NCBI GenBank assembly: GCA_003194525.1
Contig: NBIV01000003.1
Coordinates: 248,001-312,000 of the forward strand
Direction of reading: 5' to 3'
DNA: 64,000 bases
Source: Gracilariopsis chorda
Lineage: Eukaryota; Rhodophyta; Florideophyceae; Gracilariales; Gracilariaceae
The notes below the pieces were generated by a model that saw only the letters and a program-made list of their open reading frames with translations, was not told the origin of the DNA and ran no database searches. The position numbers and the translations under genes are program-made. Shown in pieces: positions 31,344-43,289 of this stretch (within the stretch, counting starts at the first letter, position 1; every line of letters starts with the position of its first letter).

Positions 31344-33784
31344 GGATCAAGTAGAATGAACCATTAACCAGCCCAATTATGTGGAAGAAAAAGGCACTAG
31401 GAACACAAAAAGCTTAGGAAGTTAGCAGCATCAACGTGGAAGCAAAGCGGATCGCGCAAAAGCAAAGCGTGCAAAAGAAAACCGTATCGCAAGAACGCAG
31501 AACGCCAAGAAGACGTGCCGGCGGCAATGGTTGTCGAGGGAGAACGATCGCCGCCGTCGCAGACCGAGAGCTAGAACCTCGTATCCTGTGCTGGAGGATG
31601 CCAAGTCATCATCCGCCCGTGCGATCTAGCACCTGCCTTTTGCAGTGCGGAAGTAAATCATATTCTGTGTTCCTGGAAATCCCAAACTCCAAAACTACAG
31701 ATTCGTAGAGTTACTTCCTTTCAAATCAAGTGATCTGAAGTTGTAACGGAGCCAAATGATGTAAATGATGAAAAAGCTGTGTTGCAATTTATAGTTCAAA
31801 TAACCACTCACATAAACAAATTGTGTCTAAAATGTAAAACATAAGAATAATTTGCAGTACAAAACAGCGCTGTAACTTTACAATACAACTTCAACGATCA
31901 TCAACGTCAACGAACAACATCTCCTTGTAAATGTAAGAGGGTACGAATCAGGAACGGCAAGCTAAGAAAGCAAAGAATAAGGATACAACTGAAAATACTA
32001 ATATTCTACCAAGAAATTAAAAGTTTATGAGGAAATCTGGTTAGACTAGAGCAGAGTACTAAAACTCTAGAAGCAAAAAATGACTGTATACGGAAAAATC
32101 AGAGAAAAAAGCAAAAAGAGTCAAACCTCAAAGAAAAATAAAAAGTACGTTTAAAAAAGAGAAATGGTATTTTGTCTTCTATATTATGGATTACTTTAAG
32201 GGGAAACTTTTACACCATTTGTCGCGTAGTAATTTGCATCATTATCTCTTTGTTTAAGATACAGAGAAAACGATCAATCTTTGTTAAGTATAGAGATTTT
32301 TGCTTCGTTATATATAATATAATGGCATATTCTAGCTTCTACCACCTTTAAAGCCAACAAAGGAGGAGAGTAGAGTATTGCAAAACTTCTTTGTGTTATT
32401 TGTGAACCCTCTTACAGCATATTATGACATTCTAGGTCAGTACTGAAGTCCTTTGCGTTCTCTTATAGATGATAAAGTCTCCTGCCTGGTCCTCGAGCGC
32501 TTTGTAAGCATCTGGACATAGTGATCAACTATGTTTTCAACTCCATGCTAGCCAGTACCCTCATGTACCAAGTTGGCAAGAAGTTTGCGTTTTCTTGCAG
32601 CCAGCATGTAGTAGTAGTAGCGATTTGCATGATGATTAATGTGTTGCTTGTGCCATTGGTTTTTGTTATTATTGCTCGCCTAGTTCACACTTTCTTACGA
32701 AAGGTCTGTGCTTTTTGGAAAGTGTGGCGGTGAAGAGTTACTCACCTAAGTCACCTTACAAATGAGCACAATTCATGGCAATCAGACTAATCCACAAGAG
32801 ATGTACTGTTCCCTAGCTCGGTTTGGTGGGATTCTGCGAAAGCCAACAAATCGCAAGCCCCTACCAGAAAGAGATTTCTTGATCAATTGGAGCGCAAAGA
32901 ACAAATGGTTCGAAACAACTAGAACTAGTCGCGCCACGCCAGGGTTGAGTATGAAGAGCATCTTGGCCCTGATCGCATCACAATTGGCTCTAGTCTATTC
33001 ACTTCTGCGGTTCCTTGGAAATCTATTTCCAATGGATGGTTCGTTGTGGGTCTCCTGCGGAGACCGAGTTGAGAGTCAATTTCGCCTCTCTCGCTTTGGG
33101 CAGGGAAAAGGGCGTATCTCGAAAAAGAGGATCAGTTTGCGCCCAGAATATACAGTTAGAGAACGGAATGTACAACCCAAATGTCCATCGAAGTTGGGAA
33201 AGTCTAAAAGAAGACTTCATATGAACAGAAAAAATGCGGAGGTGACATTCCATATTCCCCAATGACGTGTTTATGACTGACTATTTCACCACATAGGGAA
33301 GCAAGGTTAACTACTTTGACAAAAACAGTAATTGTCATTCTATCTCTTTTATTACATAGTTAAAGGCGTTTGACTATCAGCATTGGAAATGCGTTGACTA
33401 ATGACTAGTTTATGTCGCAAAGTAGTCAGGCACAAATACGCCCCAGACCTATGTATAAAGCTTACTCCCGCAAAATAGAAAGCAGTGTTTGCGAAGGAAG
33501 TTACAAAGGGCACCTAGATCTCAAACAACTTGAGTTATGTCACTAAAAGCAGTTCGTCGTTTCTGTACTCATGCAGGAACAATGACCCACATCCTCTCGA
33601 TGGCATTGCTCTGGAAGATACAGACATTGGGCTCTTCCTGCTTGTTGTTACACTAGTCAGTCGAACATTGTAGTAATCATGCCTGGACGGCGCAAAAGCC
33701 GTCACGGGCCACCATACATGATCTATGCAGGCTGGATCAAACTTGCAATCAGCAGTTCGATATCTGGTTAAGAGAATAAATTCT

Positions 33785-34105
33785 CCAGGGCATCCCAGAT
33801 GTGGATTTATTTGAGCCATGTTTGGCTGTGAAGGGCTACAGGGCACTCGGCCGGCGCCACATTCGCAAAGGCGATCTTTCATTCTTCTGCTGATCAACTT
33901 TGGTATCAATCGTGTTCGATGTATGATATTCTAGCACTTCAAGCTACCCGCCCATCACTCCTGGAAACATTATGTATCTTCTGGATCATCCGTAGGATCT
34001 CAGCTCTACTGAGGACTTGGTGACGGTTTGTTCACCTCCACATCTTCCTTTCCCAAATATTAAAAGTCTATCGCCTGGCATGAGCTTAACGGTGAACATT
34101 AATAT
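33785..34105. repeat. Dispersed repeat, copy 2
   Basis: Aligns with 26370-26690 in the same orientation over about 300 bases with many substitutions and short indels. Confidence 0.65.
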
Positions 34106-35109
34106 ATACTTTGACAAAGCACTACATAGTTTGGGTAGCTAATGGAACGGTGAGCAACAGGGACTTGCACAACTCGATATTGCAATATAATTGCACAACC
34201 GTTCCCGTTTGAATCAAAACCGTCCCTTTCAAATCCACATTTGAGGAACGGTTGTGAAGAGGTCTATAAAAATGTCCTCATCTTAGTCATTGCCGATGAT
34301 CAGGACTTTATCGGAGCTTGTATTAAACTTATATTATTACGCTTGTGCGCGAACCAGAACCAGATGTTGCAATATTTTGGAAAGCCTGCTTTGCGATGCA
34401 GGCATTTCTTTCGCTAGAAACGATGATATCACGCGTTGTGCGAAGATATCTGGCGGCACCGAGCGGTGCTGCTGCAATGCGTTGTGTTTTTCATCCTAGC
34501 CCGATAGAAGATTAATCACAACTACGATTGTGATTAAAAAGGTCAATGCGATGACCGCATAAGAAAAGTGGGCGGGAGGGTGGGCGAACGAAAACCAAAA
34601 TGCGGAGCAAGACAGATGGAAGTGTGAAAGGCGTGCGGTTTCAACGAAGGACGAATGGAGCCTTGGGGTTTGGCCTCACGAGTCGACACTGCACTTCACA
34701 GAACCCGGAGTGAAGAGCATGCATTTCTATAAGCCGACCGCCGGCCACGATCGCAGCCGGCCGCAGTCACGGCGCATCCTAAAAGAAACCAAATCTGGAG
34801 TCCTGCGGCTCGACTTTCTCATCTCAAATGTATTACGCGCCTACGTTACGCTCCCGAATCTCCAAGTAAAACATCATCAAGATTCATCCATTGTTATCTT
34901 TGTTTTCTATGTTACAGATATAGCTTTAGCTCATCATGGTTCTGATCCAAGTTGGATCAGAACGACTGGTCCCGACTGAGGCGATTGCCACTAGAGATCA
35001 AGAACAAACTGTATGGTCCTTCCACGAAGGTAAAGACTGAATATAGATGCATGCTGGAGGAAGTGAATTTTGACTGTGTAAGCTGTTGAATAGGCATCTC
35101 AACACCACC
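34106..35109. other. Anonymous sequence left of the Helitron array
   Basis: No gene is recognised. Frames at 34290-34499 and 34710-34979 lack motifs. The array-type repeat begins near 35110. Confidence 0.45.
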
Positions 35110-36640
35110 CCGTACTATAATGATTTACACATGTACAAGTGGAAACAGCCTTCGACCATGGGCGGCGCTGCGCGCCGCGTTGTTATTGTAGCTTTTTGTA
35201 TTTAGTAGCGTTCGGAGGCTCTACGAGACCTTTGCTCGCTTGCGCTTGCAATAGCGCTCGTGGAACCACTGGGCGCCGCGGCACCTAGAGTACGTAGAAC
35301 CGTAGAGTTTTGTGTTTAGGTGGGTAAATTGACTGCAGTGCCAGCCAATGATGAAAAAGCGCGAAACGTTGCTTCCTGTAACTGGGTGGCACTGCAGTCA
35401 TTATAGGAGTGCCAGCCAGTAAGCAGCAAGCTCTGCTGCTGCTGCTGCTGCTGAAATTTTTTAATAGTGGGGAGTCGTTGCACCAAATGGGCGTTTTGGA
35501 TGCGCAAACGGGGGCGCGCAAGAAGATTTTGTGGCGTAACACCTCTATTCAATCAACAACAGCCCCCCTATACGTGTAAAAATACCTATAATGGAAACCA
35601 GTAAAAACGGCCTTGGGCCGTGGGTGGCGCTGCGCGCCGCGTTGTTTTAGTAGTTTTGTGTATTTAGTAGCGTTCGAAGGCTCTCCGAGCACTTTGCTTG
35701 CTTGCGCTCGCAATAACGCTCGTAGAACAACGGGGCGCCGCGGCGCCTAGAGTATGTGGAGCCGTAAGGGTTTGTGTTTAGGTGGTTAAATTGACTGCAG
35801 TTCTAGCCAATGATGAGATAGGGCGACACGTTGCTTTCTGTAACTGGGTGGCACTGCAGTCATTATGGGAGTGCCAGCCAGCAAGCAGCAAGCTTTGCTT
35901 CTGCTGCTGCTGCTGAAGGTTTTAAATGGTAGGGAGGCGTTGCCCCAAATGGGCGTTTTGCATGCGCAAACGGGGGTGTGCAAAGCGAATTTGTGGCCCA
36001 ATGCCTCCCGTCAGTCAACAACATCCCCCTCATACATGAGCAAATCATTAAAAGTGGGGGTGTTGAGATAAGTAGAAGCCGCCTTCGGCCGCGCGCGGCG
36101 CTGTGCACCGCTGAGTAAGGGTGACTTTGGGGGATCTGCAGGCCGCTTATGCTCGCTAACGCTCGCAAACGACCTGAAGACCCATGAGGGCCGCGGCGCT
36201 GAGAGTGAATATAGAATAGAGTAATAATTGAGCGCCCATGCGATTGTGATTGGCAGGCACTGCAGTTGTGCATGGAGAGTACAGTGGAATGTAATTGGCC
36301 GGCATTGCCAAATTGATTTTAGTGCCAACCACTGTGCAGTGTGATGGGTAGCAGTGTTGTAAAGCAAGCCACTGAGCAGCAGTGGCAGTCAACATGCAGC
36401 AGCATCCAATGAGCTCTAAGCTTTGCTGCTGCTGCTGCTGGTGAATGTTTTGAATGGCACGGAGGAGTTGCACCAAAGGAGGTTTCTGCATGCGCTGAAG
36501 AGGGCGTGCGGGCATGTTTATTGGCGCAACGCCTCCGTTCAATCAAAATGTAGGTGCTCATACGCTTGTTAATCTATAGAATGGAGAGACAAGTAGAAGC
36601 GGCCTCCGGCTGTGGGCGGCGCTGCGCGCCGCGGTGGGGG
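35110..36640 (-). repeat. Array of ~0.5 kb satellite-like units, left block
   Basis: About three to four units in minus orientation with period ~465-520 bases, marked by the recurring palindrome-like GGCGGCGCTGCGCGCCGC near 35160, 35620, 36090 and 36615. Each holds a CTG run (for example 35433-35453) and the motif GGGAGGCGTTGCGCCA as an inverted pair. They lie on the 3' side of Helitron copy A. Confidence 0.8.
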
Positions 36641-36701
36641 AGTGATAAACAGCGGAGATGAAAAAAAGGGTGGCGAAAGCAAAAGCAGAGAATCAAGTAA
36701 T

Positions 36702-39155
36702 TTAATTCAATGAATGAAGAACGCAAGAAATATGATTATGGTTGTGGAGGGATGCAGAACTGAATGGCTTCAGGCAGCACTGGGTTCGAGTGGCCACAGG
36801 CATGAGATGAATTGTGTGCGCATTCGCGGATGTAAGCTGCGGTTCATGCAGGAGCAACACATAGTCGTTCCTTCGAACGCGCCACAATGCGACATACAAC
36901 TGACCGGCGCAGAAGAAGTTGTATCGCACATCCACAACCAAGCCATCCAACGTCTTTCCTTGTCCTTTGTGAACGGTAGCTGCAAACGCGAGACGAATTG
37001 GGAACTGCCTTCGAATCATGCGAATATCTGCGAAAGAAAACTCGGAGTCGATACGATTCAGGAGCTGTCGTTCCAGCATCTGTCCGTTCCAGTCGAATCG
37101 GGCCACTTGCATCCTAAAATGATCAACACGCACGACTACGAACAGCTTTCCGTTGACCACAGCGGGATGCAGCACGTTCCAAATGACCATAACTGGCACA
37201 CCAATCTTCAAATCAGATTTATGAGGAGGTACACCAGTAGGTGCATACTGATACGCAAACTCGGGAACAAAGGTATTGGTGACGTCGGGCTCTGAGTTCT
37301 GTACACCGTCAGGTTGTACCGTCGTAGCTGACGGAAGAGTGAAGTGTTCACCAGGACACAGATCCAGCGCTGCCGTATTTTGTTCATCGACCAACTGATA
37401 TGTGGACACAATGAGCATTTTGCTGAGATCCACATCCTCCTTTCGTCGTGTTATGACCCACTTCCACAGGAATTGGTAGGAGGTTTGCATGCCAACGGTA
37501 GATCTGAGTGGTAGTGGAGCGTTGTTGGATACTGTGTTGCGTGCAATGGAACGCAACAGCAACGCAAATGCCGGATCATAGGCTTGACGTACTTGTTCTG
37601 TGAGATACAGCACTTGAACTGAACACAATGTCCACAGGTCACTCTTCCACGGCAATTCGTTGAGAATGTTTGTGTAAACTCGTCTCACATTTCCACTTGG
37701 CTCGGCCTCCATGTACACCTGCGGCACCACTGGAAGCAGCTGGGAGTAGTCGCCGGATAGAACGATGGTCAAGCCCCCAAACGGAGGCGGGTTTTCCATT
37801 CCACTGCCGCAAAGATCTTTGCGCAACGCATCTATGAGTTCGAAGAGCTTTCGTGAGAGCATGGAAGCCTCATCCAAGACGAGCAGTTGTATTTTGCGTA
37901 GCAGTTCTGCACGTTGAGATCGGGGACCGTACTTTGACAAAGTGGCTGTAGTGCTGCTTGTGCTGTCCCTATCAGGTACACACGGTCCGAGCAGGCTATG
38001 TAAAGTGCGGCCAACTTCGTACAACGAAGCTGCAATGCCTGTTGTAGCACTCATTTCGGCGAGCATTCCTTCCGGCTCAGCGATATCACGAAGGAGGTTG
38101 AGCACGTATGTCTTTCCAGTTCCTGTGGATTCTTGCACAAAGAACACGTTTCCAGGAGTGCTTGTTCGCTCCTGCAGCACCTGTCGTTGTTGCAATGCGG
38201 CATTGACGGTGTCAATGACTTGTCTTTGGCTAGGTTTTAAGGTGGCGTACCTTGACTGCAAAGTTGACGAATTTCGCACCACTCGCGCGTCTCGAGTTGT
38301 TGTAGCTCGATTTGCCTCAGTCAATGCTGCATGATCCTGCTGTAGGTGTTGGGAGAAGAAGCTGTGATCGCGAAGCAGTCGTCCTCCGTGCCAGTCTGAG
38401 ATCTCCACCACACGTCGATACATTTCTTCCTTTCGTTGCTGCTCATCTCCTGTATGTATGTCGCTACAAAGCGCCTCCCAGTTTTCGATGGCCATTTTCT
38501 CTGGGTCTGTGCCTTGTTGATATAGTGTGACAACCAGACGTCGTAGCTCGCAGGGCGTGCTGTAGATCTGCACTGCGTCTTGAAATGCAATATCAAACTC
38601 GGATCCGTCCGCGAGCAGTCCGATTGCAATTGCGGTTTCACGATAAGTTTCATACTGCTGTTCATTGAAAGTCCTTGCGTCTTCATAAGAGCTCGAGCCG
38701 TGATTCATGAGCAGCAAGCGCAGAGCAAATAGCTCAATGTCCGACGGTGAAACACCTCTGATCCTTGCGACGCAATGCTCGTCTTCCGTGCGCTCTACCA
38801 CGTATATAGGCGGATCGCAGTCGTCTGTGGGCACCGAAGTGCTGTTTCCGTTGTATTGGTTAAGCACTCGGGCTGGAAGCGTGCGATACAATCGAACTTT
38901 TCCAAAGTACGAAAGGTATTCAAGGTTCGCATATGCTTCGGGCCTTGCAAAGTATCCCTCCAACGTAGACGGTGGCGATGCGGAATGGATTTGATTTGGA
39001 CCTCTGAGCAGAAACGTTCGCTTTTCTTCCAATTGAATGGCCAGTCGCTCTACTTTTGGTACGATGTGAACCTGTCGAAACTCGAAAAGTCTCGAAGCTG
39101 CGTTGACGGCGCCCACCACATGCGCTCGCATGTATGCACAAATGTCGTTCTGCAC
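36702..39155 (-). CDS. Helitron copy A, PIF1-type helicase portion
   Basis: An 817-codon open frame, the longest helicase frame of the four copies. Residues 1-300 are the Rep-helicase connector. The SF1B helicase follows: Walker A STGTGKT at about 343-349, DEASML (Walker B) near 428, GDYSQLLPV near 468, and the C-terminal motif ATVHKGQGKTLDGLVV with FFCAGQLYVALWRVRR. The residue ahead of Walker A is Glu instead of Gly, otherwise the loop is intact. Downstream of LYVALWRVRR the end differs from B and C by a shift. Upstream coding is broken by stops, so this frame is only part of a once larger protein. Confidence 0.9.
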   Translation of the reverse strand: MQNDICAYMRAHVVGAVNAASRLFEFRQVHIVPKVERLAIQLEEKRTFLLRGPNQIHSASPPSTLEGYFARPEAYANLEYLSYFGKVRLYRTLPARVLNQYNGNSTSVPTDDCDPPIYVVERTEDEHCVARIRGVSPSDIELFALRLLLMNHGSSSYEDARTFNEQQYETYRETAIAIGLLADGSEFDIAFQDAVQIYSTPCELRRLVVTLYQQGTDPEKMAIENWEALCSDIHTGDEQQRKEEMYRRVVEISDWHGGRLLRDHSFFSQHLQQDHAALTEANRATTTRDARVVRNSSTLQSRYATLKPSQRQVIDTVNAALQQRQVLQERTSTPGNVFFVQESTGTGKTYVLNLLRDIAEPEGMLAEMSATTGIAASLYEVGRTLHSLLGPCVPDRDSTSSTTATLSKYGPRSQRAELLRKIQLLVLDEASMLSRKLFELIDALRKDLCGSGMENPPPFGGLTIVLSGDYSQLLPVVPQVYMEAEPSGNVRRVYTNILNELPWKSDLWTLCSVQVLYLTEQVRQAYDPAFALLLRSIARNTVSNNAPLPLRSTVGMQTSYQFLWKWVITRRKEDVDLSKMLIVSTYQLVDEQNTAALDLCPGEHFTLPSATTVQPDGVQNSEPDVTNTFVPEFAYQYAPTGVPPHKSDLKIGVPVMVIWNVLHPAVVNGKLFVVVRVDHFRMQVARFDWNGQMLERQLLNRIDSEFSFADIRMIRRQFPIRLAFAATVHKGQGKTLDGLVVDVRYNFFCAGQLYVALWRVRRNDYVLLLHEPQLTSANAHTIHLMPVATRTQCCLKPFSSASLHNHNHISCVLHSLN

Positions 39156-40539
39156 CTGCGGCTCTTCTTGCTGCTCGTTCTGTGTGCCTGTCTAATTAGC
39201 ACCACTCACATTGAGCACCACCTCCTGAGCGTTGGGCTGCTTAATCGCGTACTTCATCAGATAAGCCACTGCGCCCCCTCCTTGCGTGCGTTATACGTTG
39301 ATATGAGAGCGGTACTTCTTGGTCAGAGTTGGGTTGTACGGCACAATATTGAGGTCTTCTTGCCTTCTTCTGCGGTAAATAACGCATTCGTGCCTTCTTC
39401 AATGTACGTCTTCGGCACAGTCATAATGCTGTCTTATCCAAACTTGCACCGCCCAGCGCGATTCCGGCAATAAGTGGAGTGGCGGTGCCTGTGGATGGAA
39501 CGAATGAGAGCACGCAACGCGTCGTCTTCGCCTGGAAGGGGAGGTTCTGCACGAATGAGCTCTTCTATCACATCAACTTCTTCAATCACGCCTCCTTCGA
39601 GCCACATGACCATGTGGTGATGAGGCACATTGCGCTCTTGAAACTCGAGCTTTGATGCAAGCCCCAGGCACTTCATTCCAAAGATGTGCTCCGAGTTTCT
39701 CTCCGAGTCCTTCATGAAGTCATTGGCGTACTGGTTGTACACCCTTGCAATCAGATCCGGTTGGTCAAACGGTCGAGGGCGGTTACTTTGTGCCGTCAAT
39801 GCGCCACGATTGGTGGTGTCCATCCCAAGGCGCTGGACTTCCTCTCACCAGATGTTCATGGTGATTGTAATGAACAGAGAACGCGGTCCTCTCCGCGCCA
39901 CGATCGCCTGTACATCCATGCGCTTGTTCTTCCAGTATGCTGCTGAGTTGACCGAGTCCTCGGGCAGAAAGATGCGTCCTATTTGCGAGAACTGGGATTG
40001 TGGCACGTGACCGGTTTGATGTTGTGCTTGCTGGATCTCTTGCTCTTGTACAATGCGTGCCAGTTGTTCTCTTTCCAGGAAACGCAGTCGCATGTCTTCA
40101 ATGTTTGTGTGGATGCGAAGCATCCACATCTGCATCAACGGTCCACTGTTCAGAAGGATGTTGTCTGAGTACAGACGGCGCTTTGCGTTCTCAGCTCAGG
40201 TGAGCTTTCGTAACTTCCACTCGTTGACTCTGAGACCTGAAATTTGCTGTTTGAGTTCCTTGCCTTCAGAAACACGCCGATTTCAAACGATTCGTGCTGA
40301 TCGCCGTACGGGTAGAGCAGAGGGAAAGTGCCTTTCTCTGCCATTTTGGATGTCGGTTTTAGAAGTCGGTACCGCACTTGCGCATTATTTGGGGCATTAG
40401 CAGTCTCCCCTGCCCCAGCAGCAGCAGCAGCACTCCTCACTGCAGCGTGCTCTTTGGTTACGGGTCCTTCTACCAGGCGCGGTACCTGAGACTCCACTCG
40501 GTACAGGCCAGTCGGATCCACGACGAGCGTTCTCATCAT
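39156..40539 (-). pseudogene. Helitron copy A, Rep (HUH) portion
   Basis: Fragments give MRTLVVDPTGLYRVESQ, MAEKGTFPLLYPYGDQHE, LFITITMNIW then a stop, PDLIARVYNQYANDFMKD, and the HUH motif VPHHHMVMWLEGG near 39610. The next motif, YRRRQEDLNIVPYNP, is in another frame. YLMKYA carries the two catalytic-type tyrosines (Y-x3-Y). Breaks: a frameshift near 40250, TGA after NIW near 39846, a stop after CKFG at 39434-39436, a -1 shift before YRRR, and stops near 39329 and 39194. It is inactive. Confidence 0.88.
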
Positions 40540-41345
40540 CGTTGGCCTCCACCCGGAACATCTTCAGGGAGAGGGCCAGCACATGCATGAGGAGTACTGA
40601 CTGTATCACTTCGGGTTCCTTCGTGTCCACGTACGACTACTCCTTGTTCCGCTGCTTGCACACTGATATCCACGGCGGTCCCCGCATTTTGTGGTTGTTG
40701 TTGCTGTCGCGTGTTAAGCAAGGATCGCTAACGTTCGCGCACCACGTCTGGCTTCGGCTGGATCACATCGTACGGCTTGAGTACGATGTCCCTTACGTTG
40801 ATGTCCTGAATGAACGCACGCAGATTGGCACGCGCGTAGTGAGATGGATCCAAGGAAGGCCGACCAGTACCCCACAGAAAGCTGTAGCGCGTGTTGTTTT
40901 GGTTCTGCGTCGGCAAAGCGAGAGCTGCGTTGCCCTCAAGTCTGAGAAAGGAGGGACCGCCTCCCGTCACATACGACATGTCCATGAACGCTTGCGTCGT
41001 CGCGAAGAGCGTATTCAAGTTGAGGAAATGGCTGTGGAAGGCTCTGAGGCTATAAATACTGCGAAACAACTCACGTCTATGCCTTCTGCGGAACGTGACG
41101 CCCCATCCTGACATTCTTTTCATTCCACAGCACACTCCATTGGTCTCTTTGCCAAGCAAAACGCGTCCGCAGTACTTGCAGCTATGAATTCTCAATGTCC
41201 AGTCCGGGTATGTGCAGGAGGAGAGCGTGTGTGCGTGCTCGCCGCATCTTCCGCATCCCCTTTGACCCGCAGTGGAAAGCGTCTCGAACTCTGGAACGCT
41301 TGCACGGATGGTTGGATCATTCCAAGCTTCATGTGCCACGGTATC
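40540..41345 (-). pseudogene. Helitron copy A, Helitron-like N region
   Basis: After a TAG at 41346-41348 the frame continues with SVPEFETL, a Cys/His cluster (CGRCGEHAHTLSSC, SCKYCGRVLL, CCGMKRMSGWG) and FLNLNTLFATTQAFMDMSYVTGG, SLDPSHYARANLRAFIQDINVRDI. This corresponds to the zinc-binding plus Helitron_like_N segment that precedes Rep. A second stop (TAG at 40728-40730) follows VVRER, and a one-base deletion near 40540 shifts the frame before MMRTLVVD. Confidence 0.85.
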
Positions 41346-42314
41346 CTACGCATAGTACACGCGATACAGTCCTCGATCCGGATGTCCAGCACACTGCATG
41401 ATCGTTGTATCAAGCTGCTGCTGTTGGTGCTGCGGCTGCTGCGGCTGCTGTGGCTGCTGCTGCAGTGGGTGTAAGGGAGCAGGAGTGATCTCGTCCTCTT
41501 CAACTTCCATGGGAACTGGCATCTGCTCTTCTTGTTGTTCGGCTTGTGGCAGAGCAGGTTGCTGTGGCAGCTGTGACTGGGCGGGAGTGATCTCATCCTG
41601 TTCCACTCCCATCGCAATTGGTCTTTCTTGTTCTTCTTCAACTTGCGGCAGAGAAGGCTGCTGCTGCGGCTGTGAGGAAGCAGGATTGATCTCGCCCTCC
41701 TCCGCTTCCATCGGAACGGGCATCTGTTCTTCTTCTTCAACTTGCGGCAGAGGACGCGCGTCTGTCTCTACGGTTGTATTGCCCTCATCATTGACAGCAG
41801 TCGCAGTCATTGGTGGGAGAGATGGAGGCACAGGAGATGAAGTCGGTCGTGATGTGGGCCTGGAACGACTTGCCCCAGCGACGCACGTGGGTGCAGGAGT
41901 AATTTCGTCCTCTTCCACGGCCAGAACAATGGGTCCTTGCACATGCACTGCGCTCTCATTTACCAGTATCTCATCTGGAGCGGGAAGAACTGGCATTCGT
42001 CGAGGTCGTCCAGCTCCTGCCCTTGCTCCGCCTGAGTTCACCCTGGCCCCTCCCGAATTTGCTCTGGCGCCTCCAGAATTCGCTCTGGCCCCTCCCGAGG
42101 TTGCTCTGGCGCCTCCAGAATTTGCCCTGGCACCTCCTGAATTTGCTGTAGCACCTCCGGAATTCGCTCTGGCACCTCCGGAATTTGCTCTGGCACCTCC
42201 CGAATTCGCTCTGGGTCCTCCAGAATTTGCTTTGGCTCCTCCAGAGTTCGGTCTGGCTCCTCCAGAGTTCGGTCTGGCCCCACCAGAGTTCGGACGGGGA
42301 CCTCCTCGCGTCAT
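41346..42314 (-). pseudogene. Helitron copy A, N-terminal Gly/Arg and acidic repeat region
   Basis: From Met at 42314 the frame opens with about 13 heptads of the type GGARANS, then GAGRPRR, an AT-hook-like basic patch. Next come acidic/proline repeats built around MEVEEDEITPAP and QPALPQAEQQEEQMP (three to four units), then a Gln-rich stretch and RPDRGL-like HPDRGLYRVYYA ending at TAG. The layout suggests a flexible DNA- or protein-binding tail. It matches the N-termini of copies B-D but with about twice as many GGAR heptads. Confidence 0.8.
42012..42310. repeat. 21-bp minisatellite encoding GGARANS heptads
   Basis: About 13 tandem 21-base units with substitutions, in frame with the copy A N-terminus. 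Copies B-D keep about six or seven degenerate units at the same place, so unit number has changed between copies. Confidence 0.85.
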
Positions 42315-42324
42315 TTTACTTTAA

Positions 42325-43176
42325 AAAAAATAGAAACAATCAACTCAAATATTTTAAACCACTGAAAAATTTACCAAAGTTCCAGAATAATTTCCAATAC
42401 AAAAAAAATTGAAAGTGAAAAAATGGTTGCAGTTTGTTGCGTTGCACCCACTGGGCCTAGTTGCATGAGCATTTAAAAAATTGCTGCAAGACTTATATCT
42501 ACCCGATGCAGTCGTGCGCAGCACAGGGACTCTGGACACACTCCTGTTGGATTATGACGGGTGGAGTGTGCCCAGCTGGTTTTCAAGCCGTTTGATGTTT
42601 AACCCGCGTCTGGTTGTAACGATTGGTCTGCCTTTACTCACACACCGAAGTGTGCTTTCCGGCCCCAAGAGGTACGACCCGACGGCCGCCCCGAACCCTG
42701 CGCAGCAAGCTGGTATTAGGTCCGGGAAACCCTCAGACTTCCTGATCGCCGTCAAACGACCAGTATACCACAGAGGAGCACCTGAACTTTCCCAGATCCG
42801 TGGTACTTAGTGGGTTACTCTTATGGCGACGTGCACACGAGCTCGGCCTTGCCTAGGTCCCAGGCCAGCAAACAGTGCCCAAAGTAGCAAAAGGTTACGA
42901 CACTGCTTTATTGGCCAGCCTGAAAAGGGAGGTGAAAATAGTGGTTAGGGTCAGCAAGCGAAATGCTTTTTGCACTGTGCCAGTGCAGTATATATGCTCT
43001 GTGCATTGTGTTGCACTGGCGCAGTGCAAAAAGGGAGCCACGTGTCGTGCAAGCCAACTACTGCTGAGTGGCTGGCACTACAGTCATTTACTGTAGTGTC
43101 AGCCACTGAGCAGCAGCGGCAGTCAACATGCAGCAGCATGCAGCAGCATGCAGCAGCAGCCAATAAGCTGTATGAT

Positions 43177-43209
<33 letters not shown>

Positions 43210-43210
43210 A
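42325..43210 (-). repeat. Helitron copy A 5' region
   Basis: Homologous to the segments before copies B (about 46100-46978), C (52760-53611) and D (59380-60230). It contains a conserved block around GGCCCCAAGAGGTACGAC, a 23-base-class inverted repeat at about 42967-43032, and a run of ten CTG units at 43180-43209. A 109-codon frame at 42481-42810 points away from the main ORF. It probably contains the promoter and the replication-start end. Confidence 0.75.
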
Positions 43211-43289
43211 ATTTGGTGAATGGAAAGGAGGCGTGGCGCCAAGAGAGGTTTTTGCACGCGCGTACGGGGGCATGCGCGCGTGTTTATTG

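Larger units (their letters stand above)
30552..33784. other. Gene-poor stretch
   Basis: No gene is recognised in ~3.2 kb. Longer frames at 31436-31708, 32521-32733 (hydrophobic) and 32762-33265 (167 codons) have no known motif. Two small tandem duplications occur near 30775-30842 and 31288-31343. An AT-rich segment spans about 31730-32420. Confidence 0.5.

Noticed and set aside
32762-33265. 167-codon frame as a possible gene
   Set aside because: No motif, signal or neighbour supports it, and its composition matches surrounding non-coding DNA. It is mentioned only as part of the gene-poor stretch.
38775-39473. Recurrent 232-codon frame antisense to the Helitron gene, found in every copy
   Set aside because: It is conserved only because the Rep-helicase sequence beneath it is conserved. 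It has no recognisable domain and spans the known frameshift on the coding strand.
41398-42324. 308-codon plus-strand frame of Gly/Cys/Ser-rich and APPEFALAPPEFA-like repeats
   Set aside because: It is the complement of the copy A N-terminal repeats. Its repeats follow from the 21-bp minisatellite, and the minus-strand frame matches copies B-D.
43180-43209. CTG/CAG runs as coding polyglutamine
   Set aside because: They lie in non-coding satellite units and 5' regions, and the frames through them lack continuity between copies.
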